A stretch of DNA of 64,000 nt from JACKEQ01 sp041389565 (GTDB lineage Bacteria; Myxococcota_A; UBA796; GCA-2862545), in contig JAWKRP010000005.1 in assembly GCA_041389565.1 (NCBI GenBank), forward strand, positions 124,001 to 188,000. Reading direction: 5' to 3'. Positions 51,181 through 60,052 of the stretch are shown here, piece after piece. Every line of letters starts with the position of its first letter. Within the stretch, counting starts at the first letter, position 1. A program made the position numbers and the translations under genes. The notes below the pieces were generated by a model. That model worked only from the letters and a program-made list of their open reading frames with translations. It ran no database searches and was not told where the DNA came from.

Positions 51181-52614
51181 CCCGACCGCGCCCTCCAGGC
51201 TGACCTCGAGCAGCTTGCGGGCTTCGACCGCGAACTCCATCGGGAGCTCCTTGAAGACCTCCCGGCAGAACCCGTTCACGATCATCGACACGGCGTCTTC
51301 TTCGGAGAGCCCGCGCTGCTTGCAGTAGAACAGCTGGTCTTCGCCGATGCGCGAGGTGGTGGCCTCGTGCTCGATGGTGGAGGTGCCATTGCGGACATCG
51401 ACGTACGGGAACGTGTGCGCGCCGCACTCCGACCCGATGAGCAGGCTGTCGCACTGGGTGTGGTTGCGCGCATTCGCCGCGTTCTTCCCGATGGACACGA
51501 GCCCGCGGTACGACTGCTGCCCACGGCCCGCGCTGATGCCCTTGCTCACGATGGTGCTGCGCGTGTTCCGCCCGAGGTGCACCATCTTGGTGCCGGTGTC
51601 GGCCTGCTGCAGGCGGTTCGACAGGGCCACCGAGTAGAACTCGCCCACGCTGTCGTCGCCCTTCAGGATGCACGACGGGTACTTCCACGTGATGGCCGAG
51701 CCGGTCTCCACCTGGGTCCACGAGATGTGCGAGCGGTCGCCCGCGCACAGCCCGCGCTTCGTGACGAAGTTGTAGATGCCGCCCTTCCCGTTCTTGTCGC
51801 CGGGGTACCAGTTCTGGACGGTGGAGTACTTGATGCGTGCGTCGGTGTGGGCGACCAGCTCGACCACGGCGGCATGCAGCTGGTTCTCGTCGCGCTGCGG
51901 AGCCGTGCAGCCCTCGAGGTAGCTGACGTACGACCCCTCTTCGGCCACGATGAGCGTGCGCTCGAACTGGCCCGTCTTCGCGGCGTTGATCCGGAAGTAC
52001 GTCGACAGCTCCATCGGGCAGCGCACGCCCTTCGGGATGTACACGAACGAGCCGTCGGAGAACACGGCGCTGTTGAGCGCGGCGAAGTAGTTGTCGGTGG
52101 CCGGGACCACGCTGCCCAGGTACTTCCGCACGAGCTCGGGGTGGTGCTGGACGGCCTCTCCGAAGCTCATGAACAGGATGCCGAGCTCGCCGAGCTTCTC
52201 CTTGAACGTGGTGGCCACGGACACGCTGTCGAACACGGCATCGACCGCTACGCCGGCCAGCGCGGCACGCTCGCCTAGCGGGATGCCGAGCTTCTCGAAC
52301 GCCTCGAGGATCTCGGGGTCGACCTCGTCGAGGCTCTTCGGACCGGCCTTGGGCGACGCCCAGTAGCTCGACGCCTGGTAGTCGATGCGCGGGTAGTCGA
52401 GCCGGGCCCACCAGTGCGGCTCCTCCATCTCGGCCCACGCGCGGTAGGCCTTCAGGCGCCACTCGAGCAGCCACTCTGGCTCGTTCTTCTTGTGGCTGAT
52501 GAAGCGCACGACGCTCTCGTCGAGCCCGGGCGGCAGGAACTCCTGCTCGATGTCGGTGACGAAGCCGTACTTGTAGTCGCTGGCGGCTTCGACGAGCTGA
52601 TCGACTTCGCTCAC
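51178..52614 (-). CDS. sufB: Fe-S assembly scaffold protein SufB
   Basis: 478 residues, GTG start in a GTGA overlap with the Rrf2 gene. Strongly conserved SufB motifs: YKYGFVTDIE, IPKGVRCPMELSTYFRIN, YLEGCTAPQRDENQLHAAVVE, NARNHTQCDSLLIG and EDAVSMIVNGFCREVF. Together with SufC and SufD it forms the complex on which clusters are built. It is separated from sufCDS by about 7.5 kb, yet on the same strand and in the order expected for rrf2-sufB-sufC-sufD-sufS. Confidence 0.97.
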   Translation of the reverse strand: MSEVDQLVEAASDYKYGFVTDIEQEFLPPGLDESVVRFISHKKNEPEWLLEWRLKAYRAWAEMEEPHWWARLDYPRIDYQASSYWASPKAGPKSLDEVDPEILEAFEKLGIPLGERAALAGVAVDAVFDSVSVATTFKEKLGELGILFMSFGEAVQHHPELVRKYLGSVVPATDNYFAALNSAVFSDGSFVYIPKGVRCPMELSTYFRINAAKTGQFERTLIVAEEGSYVSYLEGCTAPQRDENQLHAAVVELVAHTDARIKYSTVQNWYPGDKNGKGGIYNFVTKRGLCAGDRSHISWTQVETGSAITWKYPSCILKGDDSVGEFYSVALSNRLQQADTGTKMVHLGRNTRSTIVSKGISAGRGQQSYRGLVSIGKNAANARNHTQCDSLLIGSECGAHTFPYVDVRNGTSTIEHEATTSRIGEDQLFYCKQRGLSEEDAVSMIVNGFCREVFKELPMEFAVEARKLLEVSLEGAVG

Positions 52615-53072
52615 TTCGCGGCTCCGGAGACGAGGGTGGCGGGGCTCCGACCGGCCATCAGGTCGGCCAGGGTGAAGCCCGTGAGACCCTCTTGTAGGGT
52701 GCTCCCGACGAACTGCCAGAGGAGCTTGAGGTTGCAGGCGCTGGTGGAGTGCGCGCAGGCTTCCTGCTGGCCTGCGAAGGCCTCGCAGAAGCCCTCGCCG
52801 TACAGCGGGGGATCGAGGGCCACGAGCACGTCCCACAGCGAGATCCGGTCGGCCGGACGCGCGAGGTGGAAGCCCCCGTGGGCTCCCCGGGTGCTCACGA
52901 CGACTCCGCCGACGCGAAGCAGCCGCATCATCTTGGCGGCGTGCTCGTAGCCCAGGCCCTCACGGTCTGCGATCGTCTCGATGGAGACGGGCGGAACCGC
53001 GGGACACGGCGCGGTCTGCGCGACCTGGAGCAGGCAGCGGATGCCGTACTCCTCTTGCGGCGTGAGCTTCAT
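52611..53072 (-). CDS. Rrf2/IscR-family transcriptional regulator (SufR-like role)
   Basis: 153 residues. A winged helix (EYGIRCLLQVAQ, RGLGYEHAAKMM-like helix, GGVVVSTRGAHGGFHLAR) is followed by three cysteines at 96, 106 and 113 in the position where IscR binds its Fe-S cluster (C92/C98/C104). It likely senses cluster status and represses its own operon. The C-x9-C-x6-C spacing is wider than in IscR. It is first in the unit with sufB (GTGA overlap). The upstream region has an ATTCC/GGAAT palindrome that may be its operator. Confidence 0.9.
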   Translation of the reverse strand: MKLTPQEEYGIRCLLQVAQTAPCPAVPPVSIETIADREGLGYEHAAKMMRLLRVGGVVVSTRGAHGGFHLARPADRISLWDVLVALDPPLYGEGFCEAFAGQQEACAHSTSACNLKLLWQFVGSTLQEGLTGFTLADLMAGRSPATLVSGAAK

Positions 53073-53082
53073 GCACCGCTTC

Positions 53083-53119
53083 TAATCATTCCGTACCCCT
53101 GTTTCCAGATTCCCGGAAT
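53083..53119. promoter_or_regulatory. candidate operator upstream of rrf2-sufB
   Basis: ATTCC-C-GGAAT (53109-53119) is a perfect 11-base inverted repeat, and a second ATTCC half-site lies at 53084-53088 close to the regulator start. On the minus strand a TAGAAG hexamer lies 6 bases before the ATG. Autoregulation through this site is inference. Confidence 0.35.
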
Positions 53120-53124
53120 GCGCC

Positions 53125-53598
53125 TCAACCCCGGTCGAGGAAGAACGCGCCGAGGTGGGCGTCGAGCACCACCACGCCCGTGGCATCGGGGTGATCGCAG
53201 CGCCAGGCCCCGAGTGCCCCGGCACAGACGGTCCGGAACCACTCGAGGGCCTCAGCCGACACGTCGCAGCCGAGCCGACTCTGGAGCTGCTCGGCGACGG
53301 CGAGGGCCTCGGACGGTGGGCACGCGACCCACGGCCCCTGCTCGAGCTCGGCGAACGCCGACGACTCGGGGAGCTCGGCGCAGAGCACGGCATCGACGAG
53401 CTCCTGGACGATCGCGTGTCCGGCGGCCTCGTCGAAGGAGGATCGCCAGGCGACCACGGCATCGCGCAGCCGTCGCTGGGCGCGGCTCCAGGGGGGCGTC
53501 GGCGGGGCGAGATCGTCGAACCAGCCCACGCGGCACCACGCGTCCCCGTCGTACCAGAGGGACCGGACGCGCTCGACGGCTTCAGGAACGCCCGACAC
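53125..53598 (-). CDS. hypothetical protein
   Basis: 157 residues, GTG start, cytoplasmic-looking, Trp-rich (LWYDGDAWCRVGWFDDL) and otherwise helical. No family recognised. It overlaps the end of the GT87 gene by 17 bases and is the last gene of that three-gene minus-strand run. The Rrf2 promoter lies just downstream. Confidence 0.55.
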   Translation of the reverse strand: MSGVPEAVERVRSLWYDGDAWCRVGWFDDLAPPTPPWSRAQRRLRDAVVAWRSSFDEAAGHAIVQELVDAVLCAELPESSAFAELEQGPWVACPPSEALAVAEQLQSRLGCDVSAEALEWFRTVCAGALGAWRCDHPDATGVVVLDAHLGAFFLDRG

Positions 53599-54832
53599 CG
53601 CGCCCCACCCAGGCCGTGCACACGAGAAGCACCGCGATGGCGGCCGTCTTCAGCTCCTGGACCGCGATGGCCGGCCAGAACGCGTCGGTGTCCAGGAACA
53701 GCGCCTTGAGCGCCTGCAGGTCGAACAGGAGCACCGTGATCGCGAGGCCGGCCGGGACGGACAGCGCGAGCGGCAGCCTGCCGGAACCGCTCGCGAGCAC
53801 GGCGAGCACGGCCGCCGGAACGGCCCAGACGAGGTGGTGCTCGTAGGTGTAGACAGGGATGAGGAGCATCGCGACGCCCACGGAAGCCGCCTGGCCAGCG
53901 ACGGTCCACCGGTCTTCGGGACCGGGACGGATGCCGAACCAGGCGCCCAGCCCGCCGACGAGCAGGAGGGTCGCCACCCGCCCGAGGGATGCCGCCGTGT
54001 CGCTCAGCGTGCGGTCTCCCGAAGGCCAGACCTGGTGGAGCAGGTTCGGGATGGAGTGGTTCCCGAACAGCTCGATGGGGATGGACAGCCCGTTGTAGTC
54101 GCCGGTCGCGAACTTCGGCAGGATCTCGGTGTAGAACCGCACCTGGTCGACGACCCCGACCACGGGCAGCGAAGCGACGCTCAGCACGAGGGCCGTGACA
54201 CAGGCGGTTCCGGCGGCCCACCACCGCCGGCGGAGCAGCCACCAGGCCACGAACAGCGCCGGGGACATCTTCATCATGCAGGCCATGCCCACGAGGACGC
54301 CGGCCCACACGGGCTTTCCGCGGTCTTCGGCCATGAGCCCGCCCAGCAGCACCACGAGGACCACCAGGTTCGCCTGGCCCATCGCGTGGTTGTTCGGCAC
54401 GGCCGTCATCAGCGCGAGGAGCGCGACGACCACGGGCCCCGAGAGCGGCGACAGGTCGCGCCACCAGAGGAACAGCACGAGCCCCGCGAGCACGGCCATG
54501 ACCTCGTCGAGCCAGAACCAGATCCGGAACGCGCCGTGGAGGTCGAACGCGGCCACCCATGCGGAGCCGGCCACGAACGGCGGCGGGTAGAAGAAGGGGT
54601 GCACGCCCCCGCGAGCCCCGTCGGAGCGGGCCATCTGGTTGAGCTGGGGGCGGTCGTACGGGTCTCCGCCGTTCGTGGCGACACGGGCCGCGTAGTAGTA
54701 GCTGGCGAAGTCGCGGCCGTTGTGGGGGCGCGCGGCCCCGATCCAGGCCGGCGACAGCACCGCGGCCACGTGCCAGGTGAGCGCGGCGAACACGACGAGC
54801 AGCCCCCACCCGCTCGCAGGGACGGTTCTCAC
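53582..54832 (-). CDS. GT87-type (DUF2029) membrane glycosyltransferase
   Basis: 416 residues with about eleven membrane helices. The N-terminal loop GRDFASYYYAARVATNGGDPYD carries the Asp-Phe pair and the DPY element typical of GT87/GT-C mannosyl- or arabinosyltransferases, which use polyprenyl-phosphate sugars at the outer face of the inner membrane. FYPPPFV, GQANLVVLVVLLGG and WLLRRRWW are also family-like. GTG start in a GTGA overlap with the metallophosphatase-like gene upstream. The acceptor is unknown. Confidence 0.75.
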   Translation of the reverse strand: MRTVPASGWGLLVVFAALTWHVAAVLSPAWIGAARPHNGRDFASYYYAARVATNGGDPYDRPQLNQMARSDGARGGVHPFFYPPPFVAGSAWVAAFDLHGAFRIWFWLDEVMAVLAGLVLFLWWRDLSPLSGPVVVALLALMTAVPNNHAMGQANLVVLVVLLGGLMAEDRGKPVWAGVLVGMACMMKMSPALFVAWWLLRRRWWAAGTACVTALVLSVASLPVVGVVDQVRFYTEILPKFATGDYNGLSIPIELFGNHSIPNLLHQVWPSGDRTLSDTAASLGRVATLLLVGGLGAWFGIRPGPEDRWTVAGQAASVGVAMLLIPVYTYEHHLVWAVPAAVLAVLASGSGRLPLALSVPAGLAITVLLFDLQALKALFLDTDAFWPAIAVQELKTAAIAVLLVCTAWVGRGVGRS

Positions 54833-55764
54833 GGGGTGCCGAACAGCTCGCCCTGCACGGCGGCGATGTCTTCGCGGGCGTGTCGGGCGCGGACCCTCCA
54901 GGGCCCGGGGCTCGGGATCTTCCGGTCGAGGTCGATCACGCGGTCGTGCGCGGACGTGATCGCGCCGTCGGACACGCGCAGACGGAGCTCCCCGAGCCGC
55001 TGGGTCTCGTAGAAGGAGCGCACCCACACGGTCTCGCCGACCACCACGGGGTCGTAGCGCTGGCGGTGCGTATCGGCGTCGACCAGCACGTCGATGTCGA
55101 GCTTCGCCACCGCTTTCGCATCGCTTCCGAGGGCGTATCCGAGCACCACCACGAGATCGGCCTTGTCGTGCAGCTCGGGCAGCAGGGCCTCGAGCGCCGG
55201 CACGGGCTCCGTGCGCTCGAAGTCGGCGGGCTGGAGGTACTCCTTCGACCAGTGCGTGACGCCCGTGACCGCGACCGTGAGCGCGCCGGCCTCCACCAGG
55301 ACGTACGGCGGGGGACCTCCGGGACCGCGCGCGTTCGCGAGCACCGCGCCCTTCGGGAAGCGCCCGACGTCGGCGAGGTACGGAAGGTCGCGAAAGCTCA
55401 CGTTGGTCGCTGACCATCCCGCTTCTTCGACGGCATCGAGCATGTGTGCGTTGGCGACCTTCGCATCGGCGCGCAGCCGGTTGTCGTCGCCGATGGTGTC
55501 GCGCAGCCAGTTCCCGGCGTTCACCGTGATGACCGGAGCGCTCCCCTCCTCCGCGGCCTCCTGATAGGCCACGAGCCGCGCGAGCGAGCCGCGCGGATTG
55601 TTCGGGCAGCCACAGGTGTCGAGGGAGCCGTTCTGCTCGCCTCCGTAGAGGATCACGAGGTCGGCGGGGTCGTCGTTGAGGCGCTTTCGGAGCGACCCCT
55701 CGTCGGCGGTCGTGACGACCACCGAAGGCCCGGCGACAGCGACATTCCAGATCAACGTGAACAT
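54829..55764 (-). CDS. metallophosphatase/5'-nucleotidase-like protein
   Basis: 311 residues. It resembles the UshA-related family by VITVNAGNWLRD, VAVTGVTHWS, LVVVLGYALG and DVLVDADTHR, preceded by a GSLDTCGCPNNPRGSLARL stretch found in cysteine-containing relatives. The first metal-binding DxHG block of active enzymes is missing, so activity is doubtful. The leader MFTLIWNVAVAG may be a signal anchor. TACCTT lies 6 bases before the ATG with no Shine-Dalgarno. It is divergent from the TPR-like gene at 55802 and coupled to the glycosyltransferase downstream. Confidence 0.6.
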   Translation of the reverse strand: MFTLIWNVAVAGPSVVVTTADEGSLRKRLNDDPADLVILYGGEQNGSLDTCGCPNNPRGSLARLVAYQEAAEEGSAPVITVNAGNWLRDTIGDDNRLRADAKVANAHMLDAVEEAGWSATNVSFRDLPYLADVGRFPKGAVLANARGPGGPPPYVLVEAGALTVAVTGVTHWSKEYLQPADFERTEPVPALEALLPELHDKADLVVVLGYALGSDAKAVAKLDIDVLVDADTHRQRYDPVVVGETVWVRSFYETQRLGELRLRVSDGAITSAHDRVIDLDRKIPSPGPWRVRARHAREDIAAVQGELFGTP

Positions 55765-55770
55765 GTCCCC

Positions 55771-55776
55771 AAGGTA
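55771..55776 (-). promoter_or_regulatory. -10-like TACCTT for the leaderless minus-strand gene
   Basis: On the minus strand, TACCTT plus 6 bases leads to the ATG at 55764. It overlaps a plus-strand TACAAT (55775-55780), so the divergent promoters share two bases. Confidence 0.5.
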
Positions 55777-55780
55777 CAAT
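55775..55780 (+). promoter_or_regulatory. -10 TACAAT for the TPR-like/def operon
   Basis: TACAAT lies 21 bases before the ATG at 55802, giving a short leader. No clear -35 or Shine-Dalgarno is seen. Confidence 0.4.
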
Positions 55781-55801
55781 CCGGATGGCGCCGCTGCATC
55801 C

Positions 55802-56923
55802 ATGTCCTGGCTCGACCGATTCTCCACGCACGTCTCCTCCGACCGCACGAGCGGCGGCGACGGCGTGCTGCCCGTGCGGGCGCGGTCGCGGAAGGTGAGC
55901 GAGCTCATCGCGAAGTCGCGCTTCCGGGACGCCCTCGTCGAGATCGGAGAGCACGGCGGGTCCGATGCTGCGGCATGGGCGGCCGAGGTGTCGCAGCAGG
56001 CGGCCGTGCACTGGTTGCGCCAGGCCGAGCTCGCGTGCAGCGAAGGGGATCGCGAGCAGATGAACGCCGCGCTCGCCGAGGCTGCACGGTACTACCGCGA
56101 CGAGCTGGGCCCGGTGTTCCGCGAGGCGCGCCGTCGGATCCGGTCCCGCATCCTCGAGGTCACCATCGCGGGCCACTGGGTGGCGCTCCTCCACGCAGCC
56201 GCCGACCAGCGGGCGGCCCACTTCGCCTCCGAGCTGGCCGTCCCCACCCCACCCACGTACGCCGCCTTCCTGAACGAGCGCGTGGTGGAGCTGGCCGCGC
56301 ACCGCGTCGGGGTCGACGCCCTGACGACCGACGTGCTCGAGCGCATGGAGGCCCGCACGCTCGAGGTCGCTCGCACGGTGGTCCGCCGGTTCTACCCGGA
56401 TTCCCTGCACCGACACGTCGATGATGCGCCCGGCGAGCTCGTCCGCGCGATGCTCCACGTGGCGTCCGGTCGTCCCGACCTCGCCGCGCTCCCGCTGCTC
56501 GAGCTGCCCGTCACGCAGCCGCTCGTGTGCCTCGAGCGCGCGAGGGTGGCGTACGCGCTGGGGTTCCCGAGCACGGCGATGCTCGCGCTGGCCGACTTCA
56601 AGACGAACCACGGGAGCCACGAGACCATCCGTCGCCTGCACACGGGCGTGTTCATGGCGCAGATGGCCGTTCAGTGCGGTGATCTCGAGCGTGCGGTCGA
56701 GATCCTCGAGACCGTCCCGCTGGCCGCGGTCGGGCGGCGTCCCGTGCTGCTGTACGCGCAGCTGCTCGGCATGATCGGCCGGGCGGCCGACGGGCGTGAC
56801 TCGCTGTCGGAGTGGCTGCGCGACCACCCCGACGACACGGAGGCCGAGCAGCTCGCGAGCGCACTGGCGGAGGGTCCGGCAGCCCCACGTCCCGGAGATG
56901 CCCTCACGGAGGGTCCCGCCTGA
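55802..56923 (+). CDS. TPR-like helical protein, relative of the gene at 57630
   Basis: 373 residues, cytoplasmic, all helical. The C-terminal half has TPR-like units (GRPDLAALPLLELPV, CLERARVAYALGFPSTAMLAL, HTGVFMAQMAVQCGDLERAVEIL). The same blocks (GRPDLA, LLELP, ERAxVAYA, HTGVF, GDLxxAxxxL) recur in the gene at 57630, so the two are paralogues flanking peptide deformylase. Function unknown. Confidence 0.68.
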   Translation: MSWLDRFSTHVSSDRTSGGDGVLPVRARSRKVSELIAKSRFRDALVEIGEHGGSDAAAWAAEVSQQAAVHWLRQAELACSEGDREQMNAALAEAARYYRDELGPVFREARRRIRSRILEVTIAGHWVALLHAAADQRAAHFASELAVPTPPTYAAFLNERVVELAAHRVGVDALTTDVLERMEARTLEVARTVVRRFYPDSLHRHVDDAPGELVRAMLHVASGRPDLAALPLLELPVTQPLVCLERARVAYALGFPSTAMLALADFKTNHGSHETIRRLHTGVFMAQMAVQCGDLERAVEILETVPLAAVGRRPVLLYAQLLGMIGRAADGRDSLSEWLRDHPDDTEAEQLASALAEGPAAPRPGDALTEGPA

Positions 56924-56949
56924 TTACAGGGGGCGACAGGAGTGCTCCG

Positions 56950-57633
56950 ATGGCCATCCTCAAAGTCGCCCAGCTCGGGCATCCCGTCCTTCGCATGATC
57001 TCCCGGGAGGTCACGGTCGAAGAGATCGCCTCCCCGGTCTTCCAGCAGTTCTGCGACGACCTGCTCGACACGATGCTGGAGTACGACGGCACGGGCCTCG
57101 CGGCCCCCCAGGTCCACACGAGCCTGCGCGTGGTGGTGCTCTCGCTGGATGGCGAGCGCGAGCCCGAGTTCTTCGTGAACCCCGAGATCACGGTCCTCAC
57201 GACCGACACGTCCACGATGATGGAGGGCTGCCTGTCGGTCGAGGGCATGCGCGCGCGCGTCGCGCGTCCGAACAAGGTGCGGATCGAAGCCCTCGATCGC
57301 GACGGAAAGCCGAAAGCGTACGAGCTGGAGGGCTTCCCGGCGGTGGTGGTGCAGCACGAGTGCGACCACCTCGACGGCGTCGTGTACGTCGACCGCTGCG
57401 ACACCCGCACACTCGCGTTCATGACGGAGTACCGCCGCTTCGGTCCCGTCGACGAGTGGCTCGAGGAGCAGGAGTTCACGGGTCCCGACCTCACGGAGCA
57501 GGTGTCGCGGGAGTCCGACCCGGACGATCCTCCCACCGACGAGATCCGGCGTCTCGAGGCCTACATCGCGCAGCAGACCGCGATGGAGGAAGAGAAGACC
57601 GAGACCTACCGGCCCGGCGGTACGCGCCGATGA
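56950..57633 (+). CDS. def: peptide deformylase
   Basis: 227 residues, longer than the usual ~170 because of an acidic, Arg-rich C-terminal tail. It removes the formyl group from new proteins. The three motifs are present: GTGLAAPQ (47-54), EGCLSV (92-97) with the metal cysteine Cys94, and QHECDHLDG (135-143) with metal histidines 136 and 140 and catalytic Glu137. AGGAG precedes the ATG. It is placed between two paralogous TPR-like genes, overlapping the second (ATGA), rather than with fmt as is common. Confidence 0.96.
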   Translation: MAILKVAQLGHPVLRMISREVTVEEIASPVFQQFCDDLLDTMLEYDGTGLAAPQVHTSLRVVVLSLDGEREPEFFVNPEITVLTTDTSTMMEGCLSVEGMRARVARPNKVRIEALDRDGKPKAYELEGFPAVVVQHECDHLDGVVYVDRCDTRTLAFMTEYRRFGPVDEWLEEQEFTGPDLTEQVSRESDPDDPPTDEIRRLEAYIAQQTAMEEEKTETYRPGGTRR

Positions 57634-58949
57634 TCGCCCGCCTCCGCTCGTGGTTCTTCCCCACCCCGGCCGACCGCGTCGAGCGGGCGCACGCCCTGAT
57701 GGATGCCGGGCGTTGGGCCGATGCCCGCCTCGAGGTGCTCGACCTCGACCATCCCGAGGCCATCGCGGCGCAGCACCGTGCCGAGACCGAGCTCGCGAAG
57801 ATGAACCTGCGGGAGGCCGTGACGTGGGCACAGGCGGGCGACGACGACCGCGTGCTGCACCACATGGAGCTCGCCGCGACGTTCGACCACGGCGGGCTGG
57901 AAGAGGACTTCAAGCGCACGCGGCACGAGCTGCGTGACGTGCGCCGGGAGCGCACCGAAGAGGCCCGTCGGGCGAAGGAGGCCGAAGACGCGCGCCTGAT
58001 GGGCGCCGATCCGTTCGGGGTCTCCGGCGGGCCGTCCTGGCTCGACCGTACGCTGCCGGCCGACTTCTACGACGGCGACGACGAAGAGGCGGCCGCGCGC
58101 CTGGCCCTGGTGGTCGAGGGCTACGCTCCGGAGCTGCGCGCTTCGGTGGGCGGGCTCGGCGGAACGTTCGGTCGCGCTCTGCTCGATCTGCAGGACGGTC
58201 GTCCCGACCTCGCGATCCAGGGGCTGCTCGAGCTGCCCGACGATGTCGCGGTGGTGCGCTTCGAGCGCGCGCAGGTCGCCTACGCCATGAAAGACCCCCG
58301 AGCTGCCGCACGCGAGCTGCGGGAGTTCGCGAACCTCGCGGGCGGGCACTTCACGATGGGTGCGCACCACACGGGCGTGTTCCTGGCGATGTGCTGCGCG
58401 GAGGCCGGGGATCTCGACGAAGCGCTTCGCGTCCTGCGTGCCGTGCGCGCGAAGGAACCGGAGCAGGGGGGCGCGCTGTTCGCCCAGCTGCTCGAGGCCT
58501 CCGGCAAGCTCGCGGAAGCCGAGACCGTGCTGGCCGGCCTGATCCGCAAGTACCCCTCGGATCCGGGCCTGTACAAGCTGCTCGCACGCGTGCGGGTGTC
58601 GGGCGGGCACCGTCAGCAGGCGATGTCGGCGCTCGAGTCCGCGCTCTCGATCGGCCACTGCACGCCGGGCAAGTGCGGGTACCGTCCTCCCGACGTGCAG
58701 GCGATGCGCGGCCTCGCCATCCTCTACCTGGAAGACGGCATCGAGCCCGAGCGCGCGCTCGATCTGGCCCGTCAGGTCGAAGAGCTCGTGGGCGACCCCA
58801 CCTGGGAAGACGCCTACCTGTCGGCGCTGCTCGCCCGGAAGCAGGGCCGGCCGGATGCCGCACGCATCGCGAGCGCCCTGTGGGACCAGACCCCTCCGGG
58901 CGATGCCCGCCAGGAGCGCCTGGTGAAGTTCCTCCCGGCACCCGCATGA
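57630..58949 (+). CDS. TPR-like helical protein downstream of def
   Basis: 439 residues. It has a charged N-terminal helical region and then TPR-like repeats through the C-terminus (GRPDLAIQGLLELPDD, HHTGVFLAMCCAEAGDLDEALRVL, GKLAEAETVLAGLIRKYP, KQGRPDAARIASALW). It is a longer paralogue of the protein at 55802. ATG in an ATGA overlap with def and stop in an ATGA overlap with the next gene. There is a CxxxxC pair (HCTPGKCGY). Probably a scaffold protein; partner unknown. Confidence 0.68.
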   Translation: MIARLRSWFFPTPADRVERAHALMDAGRWADARLEVLDLDHPEAIAAQHRAETELAKMNLREAVTWAQAGDDDRVLHHMELAATFDHGGLEEDFKRTRHELRDVRRERTEEARRAKEAEDARLMGADPFGVSGGPSWLDRTLPADFYDGDDEEAAARLALVVEGYAPELRASVGGLGGTFGRALLDLQDGRPDLAIQGLLELPDDVAVVRFERAQVAYAMKDPRAAARELREFANLAGGHFTMGAHHTGVFLAMCCAEAGDLDEALRVLRAVRAKEPEQGGALFAQLLEASGKLAEAETVLAGLIRKYPSDPGLYKLLARVRVSGGHRQQAMSALESALSIGHCTPGKCGYRPPDVQAMRGLAILYLEDGIEPERALDLARQVEELVGDPTWEDAYLSALLARKQGRPDAARIASALWDQTPPGDARQERLVKFLPAPA

Positions 58950-59755
58950 TCTTCGCGCTCAGCGCGCTCGCCGCGCCCGTCCCCTACGGTGAGCTCGACG
59001 GAGAGCCGCTCACGGCCGACGTGAGGGCCGACGGAACCGTCGTGGTCGCGCGCGGAGCGGTCCAGAGCACCGTGAAGGCGCCGCCGGGCGCTTGTGAAGC
59101 GCACGTGGGTCGCGCGGGGTCCGAGCCGGCCTTCCGCGTGCGCTGGGTGTGCGATGCCCGCACCGACCGGTTCGGCACCGTCTCGGAAGCCGTGCTCACG
59201 TGGTCGGGCGCGTGGCGCACCTCCGGCCGAACCGGGCCCACGGAGGGGGTCGCGTGGCTCGTGGCGTCCGTGCAGTCCGCCGCGAAGCGCGACCTCGTCG
59301 AGGCGCACGGGCTGGCGTCGATGTACGCGAGCCGCCTCCAGTACGCCGCGCAGATGGAAGACCGCGAGCGCGTGCTGGTGCCGCTCCTGGCGGCCGTGGT
59401 CCGCGAGAACGCCGCCGACACGAACCCGGAGCGCGCGGGTCTGCGAACCCTGGCGCTGCTGCAGAGCCCGCCCGTGTGGGAGCCCGAGCGTCCGTGGGAC
59501 TTCGGGAAGCGACTGAGGGTCGGGCCTCCCGCGGGGAACCGTCCGGCACCCGAGCGCATCGCCTGGCTCACCGCGACGCCCGAGAACGCCGGGCTGTTGC
59601 GGGCGATGGCTGGAACCCTGCATCGCGCGGGTCACCACGCCGTGGCGCTCGAGCTGTGCGAGAACGTGGTGAGCGTGGTTCCCGGCGATGCCGAGGCCGC
59701 GCACCTGCTGGCCGACCTCCGGCGTGCGGTCGACCGGAGCCCGCCGCCCGGATAG
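58946..59755 (+). CDS. putative secreted hypothetical protein
   Basis: 269 residues. A short hydrophobic start (MIFALSALAAP) suggests export. A beta-rich first third with two cysteines is followed by a helical, TPR-like C-terminus (HRAGHHAVALELCENVVSVVPGDAEAAHLLADL). It is coupled by ATGA to the TPR-like gene upstream. No function can be assigned. Confidence 0.6.
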   Translation: MIFALSALAAPVPYGELDGEPLTADVRADGTVVVARGAVQSTVKAPPGACEAHVGRAGSEPAFRVRWVCDARTDRFGTVSEAVLTWSGAWRTSGRTGPTEGVAWLVASVQSAAKRDLVEAHGLASMYASRLQYAAQMEDRERVLVPLLAAVVRENAADTNPERAGLRTLALLQSPPVWEPERPWDFGKRLRVGPPAGNRPAPERIAWLTATPENAGLLRAMAGTLHRAGHHAVALELCENVVSVVPGDAEAAHLLADLRRAVDRSPPPG

Positions 59756-59765
59756 CCCGCTGGGC

Positions 59766-60050
59766 ATGGAACTCACCAGCAAGCAGCGCCAGTACCTCAA
59801 GGGCCTGGCCCACCCCCTCAAGCCCACGGTGCTCCTGGGCGACAAGGGCATCACGAGCGCCGTGATCGGCAAGATCCTCGAAGAGCTCGAGAATCACGAG
59901 CTGATCAAGGTGCGCGTCGACTCCGAGGCCAAGGTGAAGGGCCCCATCCTCGCCGAGGGCGCGGAAGCCGCGCTCGTCCAGGTGATCGGCCGCATGGTCG
60001 TGCTCTACCGCCCGCGTCAGAAGAAGCCCGCGATCCGCCTGCCGGCGTAG
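59766..60050 (+). CDS. yhbY: YhbY-type RNA-binding protein (CRM domain)
   Basis: 94 residues, a single CRS1/YhbY domain: LTSKQRQYLKGLAHPLKPTV, then LGDKGIT, and the C-terminal VVLYRPR. These proteins associate with pre-50S ribosomal particles. It lies between the def cluster and trmH, in a run of RNA- and translation-related genes. Confidence 0.92.
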   Translation: MELTSKQRQYLKGLAHPLKPTVLLGDKGITSAVIGKILEELENHELIKVRVDSEAKVKGPILAEGAEAALVQVIGRMVVLYRPRQKKPAIRLPA

Positions 60051-60052
60051 CG

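Noticed and set aside
53582..56827. Extension of the glycosyltransferase frame up to 56827
   Set aside because: The extension is antisense to a TPR-like gene and covers the metallophosphatase gene in another frame. The GTG at 54832 in a GTGA overlap fits better.
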